Positions 1-6,492 of a stretch of 64,000 nucleotides of DNA are shown one piece after another. Positions within the stretch are counted from its first letter, which is position 1. Each line of letters opens with the position of its first letter. The translations under genes and the position numbers were made by a program. The notes under the pieces were generated by a model. The model did not search any database and was not told where the DNA came from. It saw only the letters and a program-made list of their open reading frames with translations. This DNA comes from a virus, in the IMG/VR virus record IMGVR_UViG_3300032285_002814, positions 1-64,000 of that record; one strand, given 5' to 3'.

Positions 1-1
1 A

Positions 2-745
2 TTGCAACCCGAACACTACGAAAAGATGCAAGCGATGGCAGATTTCAAAGGAGGCGTCAAATTCATCAACAAAGAGTTCGATTTTGAAGGCTTTAATAAA
101 AGAGCCAAGATCGAAAACGCTGAATTTCCTGTTGGAAATCTAGTGAATTTATTTATGGACTTCGGCAAGAAAAGCAGACAAGCCGTTATATCTGATTCTC
201 ATGGTCTTAGCGTTTGGAAACCTGGATATACTCTAGACTTTACTCCTGGTAGAACGCTACACGGATTCTTGAAGAGATCGACCCCAGAACAGATAAACGA
301 AAAGTACGATGAGACAACTCTGTATTTTGGCAACATCGATTTGAGATTCCATCTGATGAGACAAGAAAGTCCTGTAGCTGCAACGATAAGTCTATTTAGT
401 AAATACGTTGAGTTTGCAAAACAGTTAAAAGACTGCACACTTGTTGAACTACTTCCAGTAGAACACGAGAGCAGAAAGATCCCAGGAACTGGACTCTATA
501 AGAAGCAACCGTTCTTTGGCACAAGAGAAGAGAGAATGAATCTTAGAAAAATCGCTAACGAAATAATAGAAGAATCAGGACTCAAAGTTATTAGATGGCC
601 AGCAGAGTGGATAGATGCAGACGGCACAAAGATGCTCGATATTCTAGAACAGAAAAGCTCTGTTCACCTCCGCCCCAAATTTTATCCATACTTAAACGAA
701 TTAACGCATGTTCCTCAACAAAGCAACAGATCAATCGAATCTTGA
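2..745 (+). CDS. SGNH/GDSL-like hydrolase, 5'-truncated
   Basis: Only the 3' part is present: the frame is open to the left edge and no convincing start is visible, so the true start probably lies upstream. The 247 visible residues carry motifs in the order expected of an SGNH hydrolase fold: SDSHG at about 64-68, GNID at 110-113 and SVHLRP at 220-225, matching blocks I, III and V. Enzymes of this fold are often esterases or sugar O-deacetylases; the substrate here cannot be told. The last 38 bases overlap the next gene, suggesting translational coupling to the PLP-like protein. The family call rests on motif spacing alone. Confidence 0.55.
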   Translation: MQPEHYEKMQAMADFKGGVKFINKEFDFEGFNKRAKIENAEFPVGNLVNLFMDFGKKSRQAVISDSHGLSVWKPGYTLDFTPGRTLHGFLKRSTPEQINEKYDETTLYFGNIDLRFHLMRQESPVAATISLFSKYVEFAKQLKDCTLVELLPVEHESRKIPGTGLYKKQPFFGTREERMNLRKIANEIIEESGLKVIRWPAEWIDADGTKMLDILEQKSSVHLRPKFYPYLNELTHVPQQSNRSIES

Positions 746-1592
746 TCTAGCAAACGGTCGAGATCTTCAATACTATTTAGATCTGACCAAAGATTACAAA
801 CACGACTTTACTTTCACGGTCAAAGACATCGAAGGGTTCAAAGTGATTGACGATGGAGAGTACGAAGCTGGAACAAAAGCTAAGTTTGCAGACTTTATGA
901 TTTCTCAAGTGCAAGAAGATGCTTTGGTCTATGTTGCTCCGCGTGTGGGAATGGCGCCGTTGTCTCTCTGTTCTTTGGCAAAGAAGTACAATAAGAAATT
1001 GTATCTATTTATGCCGTCTTCAAAAGAAGCGAGCGAACATCAATTGCTTGCTATAGAGAGGGGAGCTATTCCAATATTTGTAAGAATAGCGGCGATGCCA
1101 ACTGCAAATATATACGCTAAACGTTTTGCAGATACTATAGGAGCAAAATTCCTTCCATTTGGACTTAAAACGGAAATGGTAGTAGCAGGCGGCGTGAGAG
1201 TTATACACGATTGCTTAGCAGATAAAAATATAGATACACTGTGGTCAGTGTTTTCAACAGGAGTGCTGTCCAGGACGCTGCAGATTGCGCTGCCTAATAC
1301 AAGCTTTAATGCTGTAGCAGTGGCAAGAAATATTCAGCCTGGTGAGCTTGGAACAGCTCAGTTTTATACGTACGATAAAGCATTTTTAAAACCAGCAAGA
1401 ATAAAGCCTCCATTCGACTGCATAAGCACCTACGATGCAAAAGGCTGGGAAATAATGAAACAACACGGAAAGCCTGGAGATTGGTTCTGGAACGTGGCAA
1501 AAAGTACACCGAAACCTACAATTAAAGCCAAGGACATAGATTCTCAAAGAGAGTGGAACGACATGAAAGATATAGTTCGCTATTCGAAATAG
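708..1592 (+). CDS. PLP-dependent enzyme-like protein, fold type II
   Basis: A 294-residue protein resembling the tryptophan-synthase-beta / ACC-deaminase superfamily. AGTKAKFADFMI (about 54-65) aligns with the GNKTRKLEYL segment that carries the PLP-binding lysine in ACC deaminases, making Lys57 the candidate. It is followed by a Rossmann-like stretch (DALVYVAP, LYLFMPSSK) and a hydrophobic VVAGGVRVIHD segment. The Ser-Asn-His motif of true ACC deaminases is not seen, so the reaction is unknown or the fold is reused. PLP enzymes occur in some phage DNA-hypermodification pathways, and this gene lies 1.6 kb upstream of a dCMP-hydroxymethylase-like gene; that link is inference. It starts inside the preceding gene. 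Confidence 0.5.
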   Translation: MFLNKATDQSNLDLANGRDLQYYLDLTKDYKHDFTFTVKDIEGFKVIDDGEYEAGTKAKFADFMISQVQEDALVYVAPRVGMAPLSLCSLAKKYNKKLYLFMPSSKEASEHQLLAIERGAIPIFVRIAAMPTANIYAKRFADTIGAKFLPFGLKTEMVVAGGVRVIHDCLADKNIDTLWSVFSTGVLSRTLQIALPNTSFNAVAVARNIQPGELGTAQFYTYDKAFLKPARIKPPFDCISTYDAKGWEIMKQHGKPGDWFWNVAKSTPKPTIKAKDIDSQREWNDMKDIVRYSK

Positions 1593-1623
1593 ATCAATTA
1601 CATTTATAAAACAATCAATAATT

Positions 1624-1740
1624 ATGGCACAAGCATTAGCAACAGTATTTTTAATCATGATAATATTATGCGTAGCAAAAATGGTATTCGATGTTCAAAT
1701 GTCGAAACTTAAAAATATGTTTAAACATCTGTTGAAATAA
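1624..1740 (+). CDS. Small single-pass membrane protein
   Basis: A 38-residue open frame starting MAQALATVFLIMIILCVAKM and ending in a basic tail (SKLKNMFKHLLK). One hydrophobic helix spans about residues 4-20, with positively charged residues after it, so an N-out/C-in single-pass topology is likely. A box TACATTTATA sits 16 bases upstream of the ATG, and its stop codon directly abuts the start of the DUF2452 gene. Function unknown. Confidence 0.55.
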   Translation: MAQALATVFLIMIILCVAKMVFDVQMSKLKNMFKHLLK

Positions 1741-2145
1741 ATGAATAAGAAAAAAAAGAAACCTGATCTAGTTGTATGGAGCGAAGAGCGAGGTTACTAT
1801 CCTAGAGAGCTAACTTACGGTAGCAATCTTGGTGCACCAGCTATAAAATTGGATAATGTAGCGGGTTGGAAGTTATCAAACGTTCACAACGTTAATACTG
1901 AATTTAAAACCAGGTATAACGAATTGATGGAGCAAGCCAGAAAGCTGCAGCAAGAATACGAATGGAACGAACTCATCTATAGCAGTGTTGAATATAACTT
2001 TCAACCAACAATAGGACAAACGTACCACTTATATCGCAAAGAAGATGGTAGCATGATGCTATCTATAATAGAACCACAAAGCTGGAAATTAGAGTTCATC
2101 GCCAGTTTTAGATTAGACTCAACAAATAAATGGATAAAAATATAA
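1741..2145 (+). CDS. DUF2452 family phage protein
   Basis: This 134-residue protein shows the recognisable core of DUF2452: YGSNLGAPAIK (about 26-36), a central helix rich in Gln, Glu and Arg, then FQPTIGQTYHLYRKEDG and an MLSIIEPQSW segment near the C terminus. The family is known from phages and bacteria but has no assigned function. The N terminus is very basic (MNKKKKKP). It directly follows the small membrane protein without a gap and overlaps the next open frame slightly, so it sits in the same operon as the nucleotide genes. Confidence 0.8.
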   Translation: MNKKKKKPDLVVWSEERGYYPRELTYGSNLGAPAIKLDNVAGWKLSNVHNVNTEFKTRYNELMEQARKLQQEYEWNELIYSSVEYNFQPTIGQTYHLYRKEDGSMMLSIIEPQSWKLEFIASFRLDSTNKWIKI

Positions 2146-2150
2146 AAGTT

Positions 2151-2456
2151 ATGAATATATTAGAACAAGCACATCAAATCGTATTTGAAAGAAATGAAGA
2201 GAAAGAGCGTATGTATGGTCCATTCGAAGAAGGCATGGAACAAGCAGCTAAGATAGCTTCTTTGCTTTCAAGAAAAGACATTACTGCATTCGACATGTAT
2301 AATTGTATGTTGGCTCTTAAGTTATCTAGAGCTTCTTACAATTACAAAGAAGACAATTATCTAGATGCTGTAGCGTATATGGCATCTCTAAACGAATATT
2401 TAAAACCAAAACAAGATGAAAATAAAGTTAGTAAGAAAAGTAAAGGCTCCAAGTAG
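2151..2456 (+). CDS. DUF6378/MazG-like all-alpha protein
   Basis: About 101 residues, all helical: a conserved R-x-x-x-YG (ERMYGPF), then KIASLLSRKDITAFDMYNCM, LALKLSRASYN and a DNYLDAVAYMA motif with spaced acidic residues. This resembles the DUF6378 / MazG-like nucleotide pyrophosphohydrolase group common in phages; such all-alpha NTP pyrophosphatases include dCTPase-type enzymes. The start at 2151 is chosen because AAAAGTT abuts the ATG as at many other starts here; an in-frame ATG at 2130 is the alternative. It overlaps the dUTPase gene by 41 bases. A role in removing dCTP before hydroxymethyl-dCMP incorporation would fit the context but is inference. Confidence 0.6.
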   Translation: MNILEQAHQIVFERNEEKERMYGPFEEGMEQAAKIASLLSRKDITAFDMYNCMLALKLSRASYNYKEDNYLDAVAYMASLNEYLKPKQDENKVSKKSKGSK

Positions 2457-2847
2457 AGGCACATCAGTAAGTGCAGGTCTGGACTTTTATGTACCAGACG
2501 ATTTCAAAGCAACAAAAGTTTGGCCTGGAAAAGCAGTCTTAATTCCTGCTGGAGTAAAAGCACAAGTGCCTGAAGGATATGCGCTTATCGCATTCAATAA
2601 ATCAGGTATCGCTACAAAAGAGGGCCTCATAGTCGGAGCTTGCGTAGTTGACGAAGATTACGAAGGAGAGATTCACATTCACATGATGAATGCTGGAGAT
2701 AAAGTAGTAGACATCATCCCAGGACAGAAATTAGTACAATTTGTATTAGTACCAGTAAATTACCAAAACGTAGAAGTAGTAAATGAATTACCAAAAAGAC
2801 AATCAGAAAGAGGCGACGGCGGATTTGGAAGCACAGGACTCACTTAA
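2416..2847 (+). CDS. dut: dUTP diphosphatase (dUTPase)
   Basis: Hydrolyses dUTP to dUMP and pyrophosphate, keeping uracil out of DNA and supplying dUMP. The 143 residues contain all five trimeric-dUTPase motifs in order: AGLDFY, FNKSGIA, VVDEDYEGEIH, PGQKLVQ and the C-terminal RGDGGFGSTG that closes over the active site. Length is typical of the family. It overlaps the genes on both sides (41 and 65 bases), so the three nucleotide-metabolism genes are tightly coupled. Confidence 0.97.
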   Translation: MKIKLVRKVKAPSRGTSVSAGLDFYVPDDFKATKVWPGKAVLIPAGVKAQVPEGYALIAFNKSGIATKEGLIVGACVVDEDYEGEIHIHMMNAGDKVVDIIPGQKLVQFVLVPVNYQNVEVVNELPKRQSERGDGGFGSTGLT

Positions 2848-3262
2848 ACAAATCAAGTTAGATAGAGTTTTCATGAACATAGCGAAAGAAGTTGCTACAC
2901 TATCTCACTGTAATAGATCTAAAGTTGGTGCAGTTATAGAGTTAGATGGAAACGTAGTTTCTTTTGGGTACAACGGCACACCAAAAGGCATGCCAAATTG
3001 TTGTGAAGACGATAGTAATGTAACTCTGCCATATGTTATTCACGGAGAATCTAATGCAATAATAAAAGCAGCAAAATCAGGTCAGTCTATGAAAGGTGGC
3101 ACTTTGTATTTAACTCTTAGTCCTTGTTTGGATTGCGCGAAACTTATTCTGCAATCAGAAATAAAAAGAGTTGTATATTTAGAAGAATACAGAGATCCAA
3201 CAGCTATCCACTTTTTAAGTCAATTTATAAACATAGAGAAGTATGAACAAAGCAATATATAA
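2783..3262 (+). CDS. dCMP deaminase
   Basis: A zinc-dependent cytidine/deoxycytidylate deaminase of 159 residues. The zinc site is visible as HGES (His87, catalytic Glu89) and PCLDC (Cys115, Cys118), with the RSKVGAVI and GYNGTPKGMPNC segments typical of dCMP deaminases. The reaction converts dCMP to dUMP, feeding thymidylate synthesis. A later Met (residue 31) could also start the protein, but the longer frame retains the N-terminal LDRVFM helix seen in the family. It overlaps dut upstream and the hydroxymethylase-like gene downstream. Confidence 0.93.
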   Translation: MNYQKDNQKEATADLEAQDSLKQIKLDRVFMNIAKEVATLSHCNRSKVGAVIELDGNVVSFGYNGTPKGMPNCCEDDSNVTLPYVIHGESNAIIKAAKSGQSMKGGTLYLTLSPCLDCAKLILQSEIKRVVYLEEYRDPTAIHFLSQFINIEKYEQSNI

Positions 3263-3902
3263 TCAAGAATTTAGAAATGCAACTCACGCATTCGAATCGT
3301 TATTTACTCACGTAAATGTGTTAGGTGAAGATTTCGCAGGCACAAGAGCTATATTCAATATAAGCTTTACTCTACTAGATCCAACTGATAAAGTTATAAC
3401 AACTCAACAAAGAAAGTTTAATGTTGATTATGCAGAATTTGAAAATATTTGGTATGAATCAGGAGATAGAGATGCAAGTGAAATTGCAGAAAGGGCTAAA
3501 ATATGGAAACAAATGATGATTCCTGGCACATCAAATGTAGTAAGTAATTATGGATTCTTTTGGAATAAAAACAATCAATTAGACAGAGCAATACAAGAGT
3601 TAAAAACAAACCCCCAAAGTAGAAGAGCAATAGTAGTTCATTATGATATAAATGAATTAGATCTGTATAAGTATGACACTCCATGTAATGTTATTCTTAA
3701 TTTTTATATTAAAAATAATAAATTAGAATTAACTATTTTTGCTCGATCAATTGATTTATGGTTTGGCTTTGGAAATGATCAATATTGTTTTGCTAAATTA
3801 ATGGAAAGAGTATCAGAACAATTAGGCATTCAAATTGGACCAATGAATTGGTTCATTACGAATCTCCACATTTATCCAAGACACTACAATTTATTATCAT
3901 GA
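3243..3902 (+). CDS. dCMP 5-hydroxymethylase-like (T4 gp42-type) thymidylate synthase homologue
   Basis: A 219-residue thymidylate-synthase-fold protein whose specificity residues look like T4 gp42 rather than ThyA. Visible: NPQSRRA (phosphate-binding Arg127/Arg128), DTPCNV with catalytic Cys148, RSIDLWFGFGNDQYCFAKL, and LHIYPRHY near the end. Aligning the last two blocks with ThyA without gaps places Asp179 where ThyA has the dUMP-selecting Asn; Asp there is the known dCMP-selecting feature of T4 dCMP hydroxymethylase, which also uses Cys148. The FGFxND and SRH/PRH signatures are as I recall them from gp42. It ends shortly after the HIY motif, somewhat shorter than gp42 (246 residues). The expected product, 5-hydroxymethyl-dCMP, implies modified cytosine in the phage DNA. 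Confidence 0.8.
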   Translation: MNKAIYNQEFRNATHAFESLFTHVNVLGEDFAGTRAIFNISFTLLDPTDKVITTQQRKFNVDYAEFENIWYESGDRDASEIAERAKIWKQMMIPGTSNVVSNYGFFWNKNNQLDRAIQELKTNPQSRRAIVVHYDINELDLYKYDTPCNVILNFYIKNNKLELTIFARSIDLWFGFGNDQYCFAKLMERVSEQLGIQIGPMNWFITNLHIYPRHYNLLS

Positions 3903-4339
3903 TACTAGATAGACAATTTTTAGAGTCAGAACTCAGCAAGTTGTGGCCAAATAAATATAAAAAATTCCAATGGTGGAGAAGATATATATCAAGAACTCCA
4001 CTATCTAAGAAAACTCCTCTGTACGAAAAGATAGTTCATGGTGACTATGATCCATCAACATATTTGTATCAAGCAGATCACGAGATGCACCTACTATCTG
4101 ACAAGCTACAGAATATAAAGCATCCAGACGAAGCCCATGACATCACCAGTCTATTCATGGAACGCAGACGAAGATTATTAATAGATTACGAAAAGGAAGA
4201 GGCCAACATCATGAGGGAGCTCAAGAGCGACTTTATAAAGACATTTAAAATAGATAGAAAGCTGCTAGAAACCATAATGGAAACATTCGATGGAACTCTG
4301 GTAGAATTGTATAACCACATAAAAAATAAAAGTTTATGA
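3899..4339 (+). CDS. Charged helical protein of unknown function
   Basis: About 146 residues, not recognised. The start at 3899 is preferred because ATGA overlaps the stop of the hydroxymethylase gene; the frame is open further upstream. The protein is rich in Lys, Arg, Glu and aromatic residues, with a predicted long helix around ERRRRLLIDYEKEEANIMRE and a final helix (KLLETIMETFDGTLVELYNH). Its coupling to the nucleotide genes suggests a role in the same process, but no motif supports a specific function. Its end overlaps the next start by four bases. Confidence 0.6.
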   Translation: MILDRQFLESELSKLWPNKYKKFQWWRRYISRTPLSKKTPLYEKIVHGDYDPSTYLYQADHEMHLLSDKLQNIKHPDEAHDITSLFMERRRRLLIDYEKEEANIMRELKSDFIKTFKIDRKLLETIMETFDGTLVELYNHIKNKSL

Positions 4340-4578
4340 TTCAAGTAGGTTCAATTGTTAAGTGTATCGACCCAATAGACACATCTCTTGTAGAAGGACA
4401 AGAATACACAGTAGTGCAAATCACTCAAAAAGGAAACTTCATTCTTGAAGAAGCTGAATCCCCATTTGGATACGATTGTTATAATAGCACTCGATTTGAA
4501 GACACTGGAAAAACTGTGTACACCGAAATGAGAGAGTATTTTTCCGAGTACGAATTAGAAGATTACTTCGGAGAATAA
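4336..4578 (+). CDS. Small SH3/KOW-like phage protein
   Basis: An 80-residue protein with an N-terminal beta-barrel-like pattern: VGSIVKCIDPID, EGQEYTVVQITQKGNFILEE, then a STRFEDTG segment and an acidic C-terminal tail (YFSEYELEDYFGE). Small proteins of this layout (a G-x-x-V-x-C-I start followed by a Y-x-V strand and an RF motif) are common in phages and have no firm function. It begins ATGA-coupled to the preceding gene and is the last gene of the left operon before a 100-base gap. Confidence 0.55.
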   Translation: MIQVGSIVKCIDPIDTSLVEGQEYTVVQITQKGNFILEEAESPFGYDCYNSTRFEDTGKTVYTEMREYFSEYELEDYFGE

Positions 4579-4678
4579 ACTTGATCCACCGTTAAAATAA
4601 ATGCAGCAAATATGAAATATTGTTGTATATTTATCCTAGAATTAACAAATTATTCAAACAAAAACAAAAAAGACAAAC
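4579..4678 (+). promoter_or_regulatory. Promoter-containing gap before the lipoprotein gene
   Basis: An AT-rich 100-base gap. TATATTTA at 4626-4633 resembles the TAnnTTT -7 element of Bacteroidota promoters. It is followed by an A-rich leader (AACAAAAAAGACAAAC) directly before the ATG. Nearly the same leader precedes the beta-barrel gene downstream, so the two genes probably share translation control. Confidence 0.4.
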
Positions 4679-4846
4679 ATGAAAAAGTTTTTAACTATCG
4701 TTGCGGTAACTGCATTTTTAACTTCTTGCGGTGGTGCATCAACCACAGAAACCCCAACTACAGATTCTACAGTTGTAAAAGCTGACACTACAACAGCAGT
4801 AGTAGATACAACTCACGCAGTTGATACTACTAAAGCAGCTAAGTAA
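4679..4846 (+). CDS. Short Thr/Asp-rich lipoprotein
   Basis: A 55-residue protein with a bacterial lipoprotein signal: MKKFLTIVAVTAFLTSCGG, cleavage expected before Cys17. The mature part is a low-complexity Thr/Asp/Ala chain (TTETPTTDST, VVDTTHAVDTTKAAK) without a fold. It would be lipidated and exported by the host Lol-type route. It lies just upstream of a tRNA-like RNA and an outer-membrane barrel gene and not far from the lysis genes. It could be a spanin-like or exclusion lipoprotein, but nothing in the sequence decides this. Confidence 0.7.
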   Translation: MKKFLTIVAVTAFLTSCGGASTTETPTTDSTVVKADTTTAVVDTTHAVDTTKAAK

Positions 4847-4853
4847 TTAGCAC

Positions 4854-4973
4854 ACAGGAGTGGCGGAAGCAGATCAAGTCGACACAGATCTGCAAGCTAG
4901 ACGTATAGCAGATTTCGTGCTGCTAGGGAAATAGAGTAATCTACCCGTGAAGGTGCAAATCCTTTCTCCTGTA
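4854..4973 (+). tRNA. Atypical type II tRNA-like RNA with D-loop insertion, isotype unclear
   Basis: A perfect 7-bp acceptor stem (ACAGGAG 4854-4860 with CTCCTGT 4966-4972) is followed by U8-G9. A 5-bp T stem (4949-4953 with 4961-4965) encloses a 7-base TGCAAAT loop and abuts the 3' acceptor strand exactly as in tRNA. A long variable arm (GGG..TAGA/TCTA..CCC, 4926-4946) points to the Leu/Ser/Tyr class; TGGCGGAA and GCTAGACG resemble tRNA-Leu D-arm sequence. Oddities: a 7-bp hairpin (4869-4875 with 4887-4893) is inserted in the D loop, and the anticodon stem (4906-4911 with 4920-4925) closes an 8-base loop ATTTCGTG, leaving the anticodon unclear. No CCA is encoded. It may be degenerate, processed or a mimic. 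Confidence 0.55.
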
Positions 4974-5045
4974 CTGGTCACTTTTACTTTAGGACTGAGT
5001 AAAGGCGAGAATTATAAGTCCATATTTTTAACAAAAAAAACAAAC

Positions 5046-5570
5046 ATGAAAAAACAAGTATTATTGTTAGCAGCTATCTTAGGTTTAGCTACACTAACTG
5101 CAACAGCTCAAAAGAGCACAAAATTTGTGATAGGAACAGTATCTTACACAAAAGCAACAGACGTTGAAGCGATTTACAGTTTAAATCCAACAATTGGTTA
5201 TTACGTAACTGATAAAGTATCAGTTGGAGTTTTAGGAGGAATCGGTAAAGACGGAGATGCTAAGACCGCAAACGTAGGAGTGTTTGGCAGATGTGATTTT
5301 GCAAAAATCGCAAAGAATTGTGATTTATTCTCTCAAGTAGATATCACTGCAAATTCATCAACAGTTGCAGATGTTAAAACAACTTCTACATCGGCTAATT
5401 TAGGATTAGGCGCTAATTACCATTTTAACAAGAAATGGGCATTAACCATGCACGTTGCTGACTTAATTAGCTACGAAAGCGCAGATGGTAATTCTACAAC
5501 CACTATCGGATTCTCAGGATTAAACAATCCATTTGCTACAGCTAAATTTGGCGTAGTATATAAATTTTAG
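5046..5570 (+). CDS. Outer-membrane beta-barrel protein
   Basis: A 174-residue exported protein. The signal peptide MKKQVLLLAAILGLATLTATAQ is typical of Bacteroidota outer-membrane proteins, and the mature part alternates amphipathic strands and turns, ending in VVYKF with the C-terminal Phe expected of BAM substrates. The family resembles small OmpW/OMP_b-brl-type 8-strand barrels. The start at 5046 is chosen because the signal peptide begins there and a leader nearly identical to that of the upstream lipoprotein precedes it. A phage gene for such a barrel is unusual; receptor masking or superinfection exclusion are plausible but unproven roles. Confidence 0.75.
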   Translation: MKKQVLLLAAILGLATLTATAQKSTKFVIGTVSYTKATDVEAIYSLNPTIGYYVTDKVSVGVLGGIGKDGDAKTANVGVFGRCDFAKIAKNCDLFSQVDITANSSTVADVKTTSTSANLGLGANYHFNKKWALTMHVADLISYESADGNSTTTIGFSGLNNPFATAKFGVVYKF

Positions 5571-5600
5571 TATTTTTTAAGATATTTATATCAAAGAAAC

Positions 5601-5637
5601 AAGGTTGCATATTAACGTATGCAGCCTTTTTTTTATT
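5601..5637 (+). terminator. Rho-independent terminator
   Basis: An 11-bp stem with one wobble (AAGGTTGCATA with TATGCAGCCTT) encloses a short loop and is followed directly by eight T residues. It ends the barrel-protein transcript and insulates the lysis cassette. Confidence 0.9.
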
Positions 5638-5658
5638 TCTGAAAATAAACTTTTACGT

Positions 5659-5862
5659 ATGAAATTGTCATGGAAAGGTTATTGGAAGCCTACCCCTAAA
5701 AACATCAGAAAAGCCGCAGACTCTTTGTTAGGAGCCGCAACTTTGGCTTCAACTTTCAGCGCTATTTACGATCATCCTAAATTGGGAATGATATTGATGA
5801 TAACAGCTGTTGTTACAAAGATAGTGTCTAATTTCCTATCAGATGACGATGAAGTAACATAA
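5659..5862 (+). CDS. Small membrane protein, candidate holin
   Basis: A 67-residue protein: a basic N terminus (MKLSWKGYWKPTPKNIRK), one or two hydrophobic helices (SLLGAATLASTFSAI and LGMILMITAVVTKIVSNFL) and an acidic tail (SDDDEVT). This layout fits small phage holins. An upstream in-frame start near 5605 lies inside the terminator hairpin, so 5659 is chosen. It is the first gene of a four-gene group ending in the endolysin, which supports a lysis role; no family motif confirms it. Confidence 0.6.
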   Translation: MKLSWKGYWKPTPKNIRKAADSLLGAATLASTFSAIYDHPKLGMILMITAVVTKIVSNFLSDDDEVT

Positions 5863-5893
5863 AACAATTTTAAAATAAAAATATCCGTACAAC

Positions 5894-6175
5894 ATGAAAA
5901 ACTTCAAAAAGTGGCTTGTCAATCTGTTTAAAGATGGCAACGACATTAACGAAAAATCAGTTATAGGGTTTATGTCTTTTTTTGTAATGACTGGATTTGC
6001 AATCACAGATCTAGTTACTGGTTATATGGGAAAACCTCTTGTGATCAACGAATTTATCTACAACTCGTTTTTGATTATGACACTGGGAGCTTTTGGTATT
6101 TCCTCAGTAGATAAGTTTATCAATAGCAAATACGAAGGCAACAATCAACAATCACCAGAAAATACAATAGAATAA
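5894..6175 (+). CDS. Membrane protein, candidate holin
   Basis: A 93-residue protein with a basic amphipathic start (MKNFKKWLVNLFKDG) and two hydrophobic segments (about 26-46, VIGFMSFFVMTGFAITDLV, and 57-75, FLIMTLGAFGIS), ending in a hydrophilic tail. The two-helix pattern and position in the lysis cassette suggest a class II-like holin or a partner of the preceding membrane protein. Its stop overlaps the next start by one base. Confidence 0.6.
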   Translation: MKNFKKWLVNLFKDGNDINEKSVIGFMSFFVMTGFAITDLVTGYMGKPLVINEFIYNSFLIMTLGAFGISSVDKFINSKYEGNNQQSPENTIE

Positions 6176-6483
6176 TGACAAAGCAACTAAATGATTCAAC
6201 CGGAGTAAACCTCAATATAAAATGGCTAATTCAAATAGTAGTCGTTGTTGCTACAGCGGTGTGGGGATATTCAGAAGTTAGCGGTAGATTAGATAATCTA
6301 GAGCATAATTATGAAATGCTTAAAGATAAAGTAGACAGAACTAATACCGCTATAGAAGAGAGTGCTAATGGACATAATGCATGGCCAATGGACGTTGAAC
6401 AATCTACACGTATTAAAAAATTAGAAGATGATTTGAGACGTATGGAAGATTTTTACTTACAAAACCAAATAAATAACAAATAA
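6175..6483 (+). CDS. Membrane-anchored coiled-coil protein, spanin- or holin-like
   Basis: The 102 residues begin with a short hydrophilic stretch, then one membrane helix (KWLIQIVVVVATAVWGY, about 17-33), followed by a periplasm-compatible coiled coil (SGRLDNLEHNYEMLKDKVD and a second one near the C terminus). This topology matches inner-membrane spanins of the Rz type and also some holin-like proteins. Placement directly before the endolysin supports a lysis role. No outer-membrane spanin partner is seen adjacent; the lipoprotein at 4679 is a possible one. Confidence 0.6.
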   Translation: MTKQLNDSTGVNLNIKWLIQIVVVVATAVWGYSEVSGRLDNLEHNYEMLKDKVDRTNTAIEESANGHNAWPMDVEQSTRIKKLEDDLRRMEDFYLQNQINNK

Positions 6484-6492
6484 AAATAAAAT

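Noticed and set aside
4926-4972. Cobalamin-riboswitch-like AGGGAA and GGTGCAAATCC
   Set aside because: The later core (the CCCGCNACTGT-type segment) is missing and the same bases form an exact tRNA T arm and acceptor stem, so tRNA-like is preferred.
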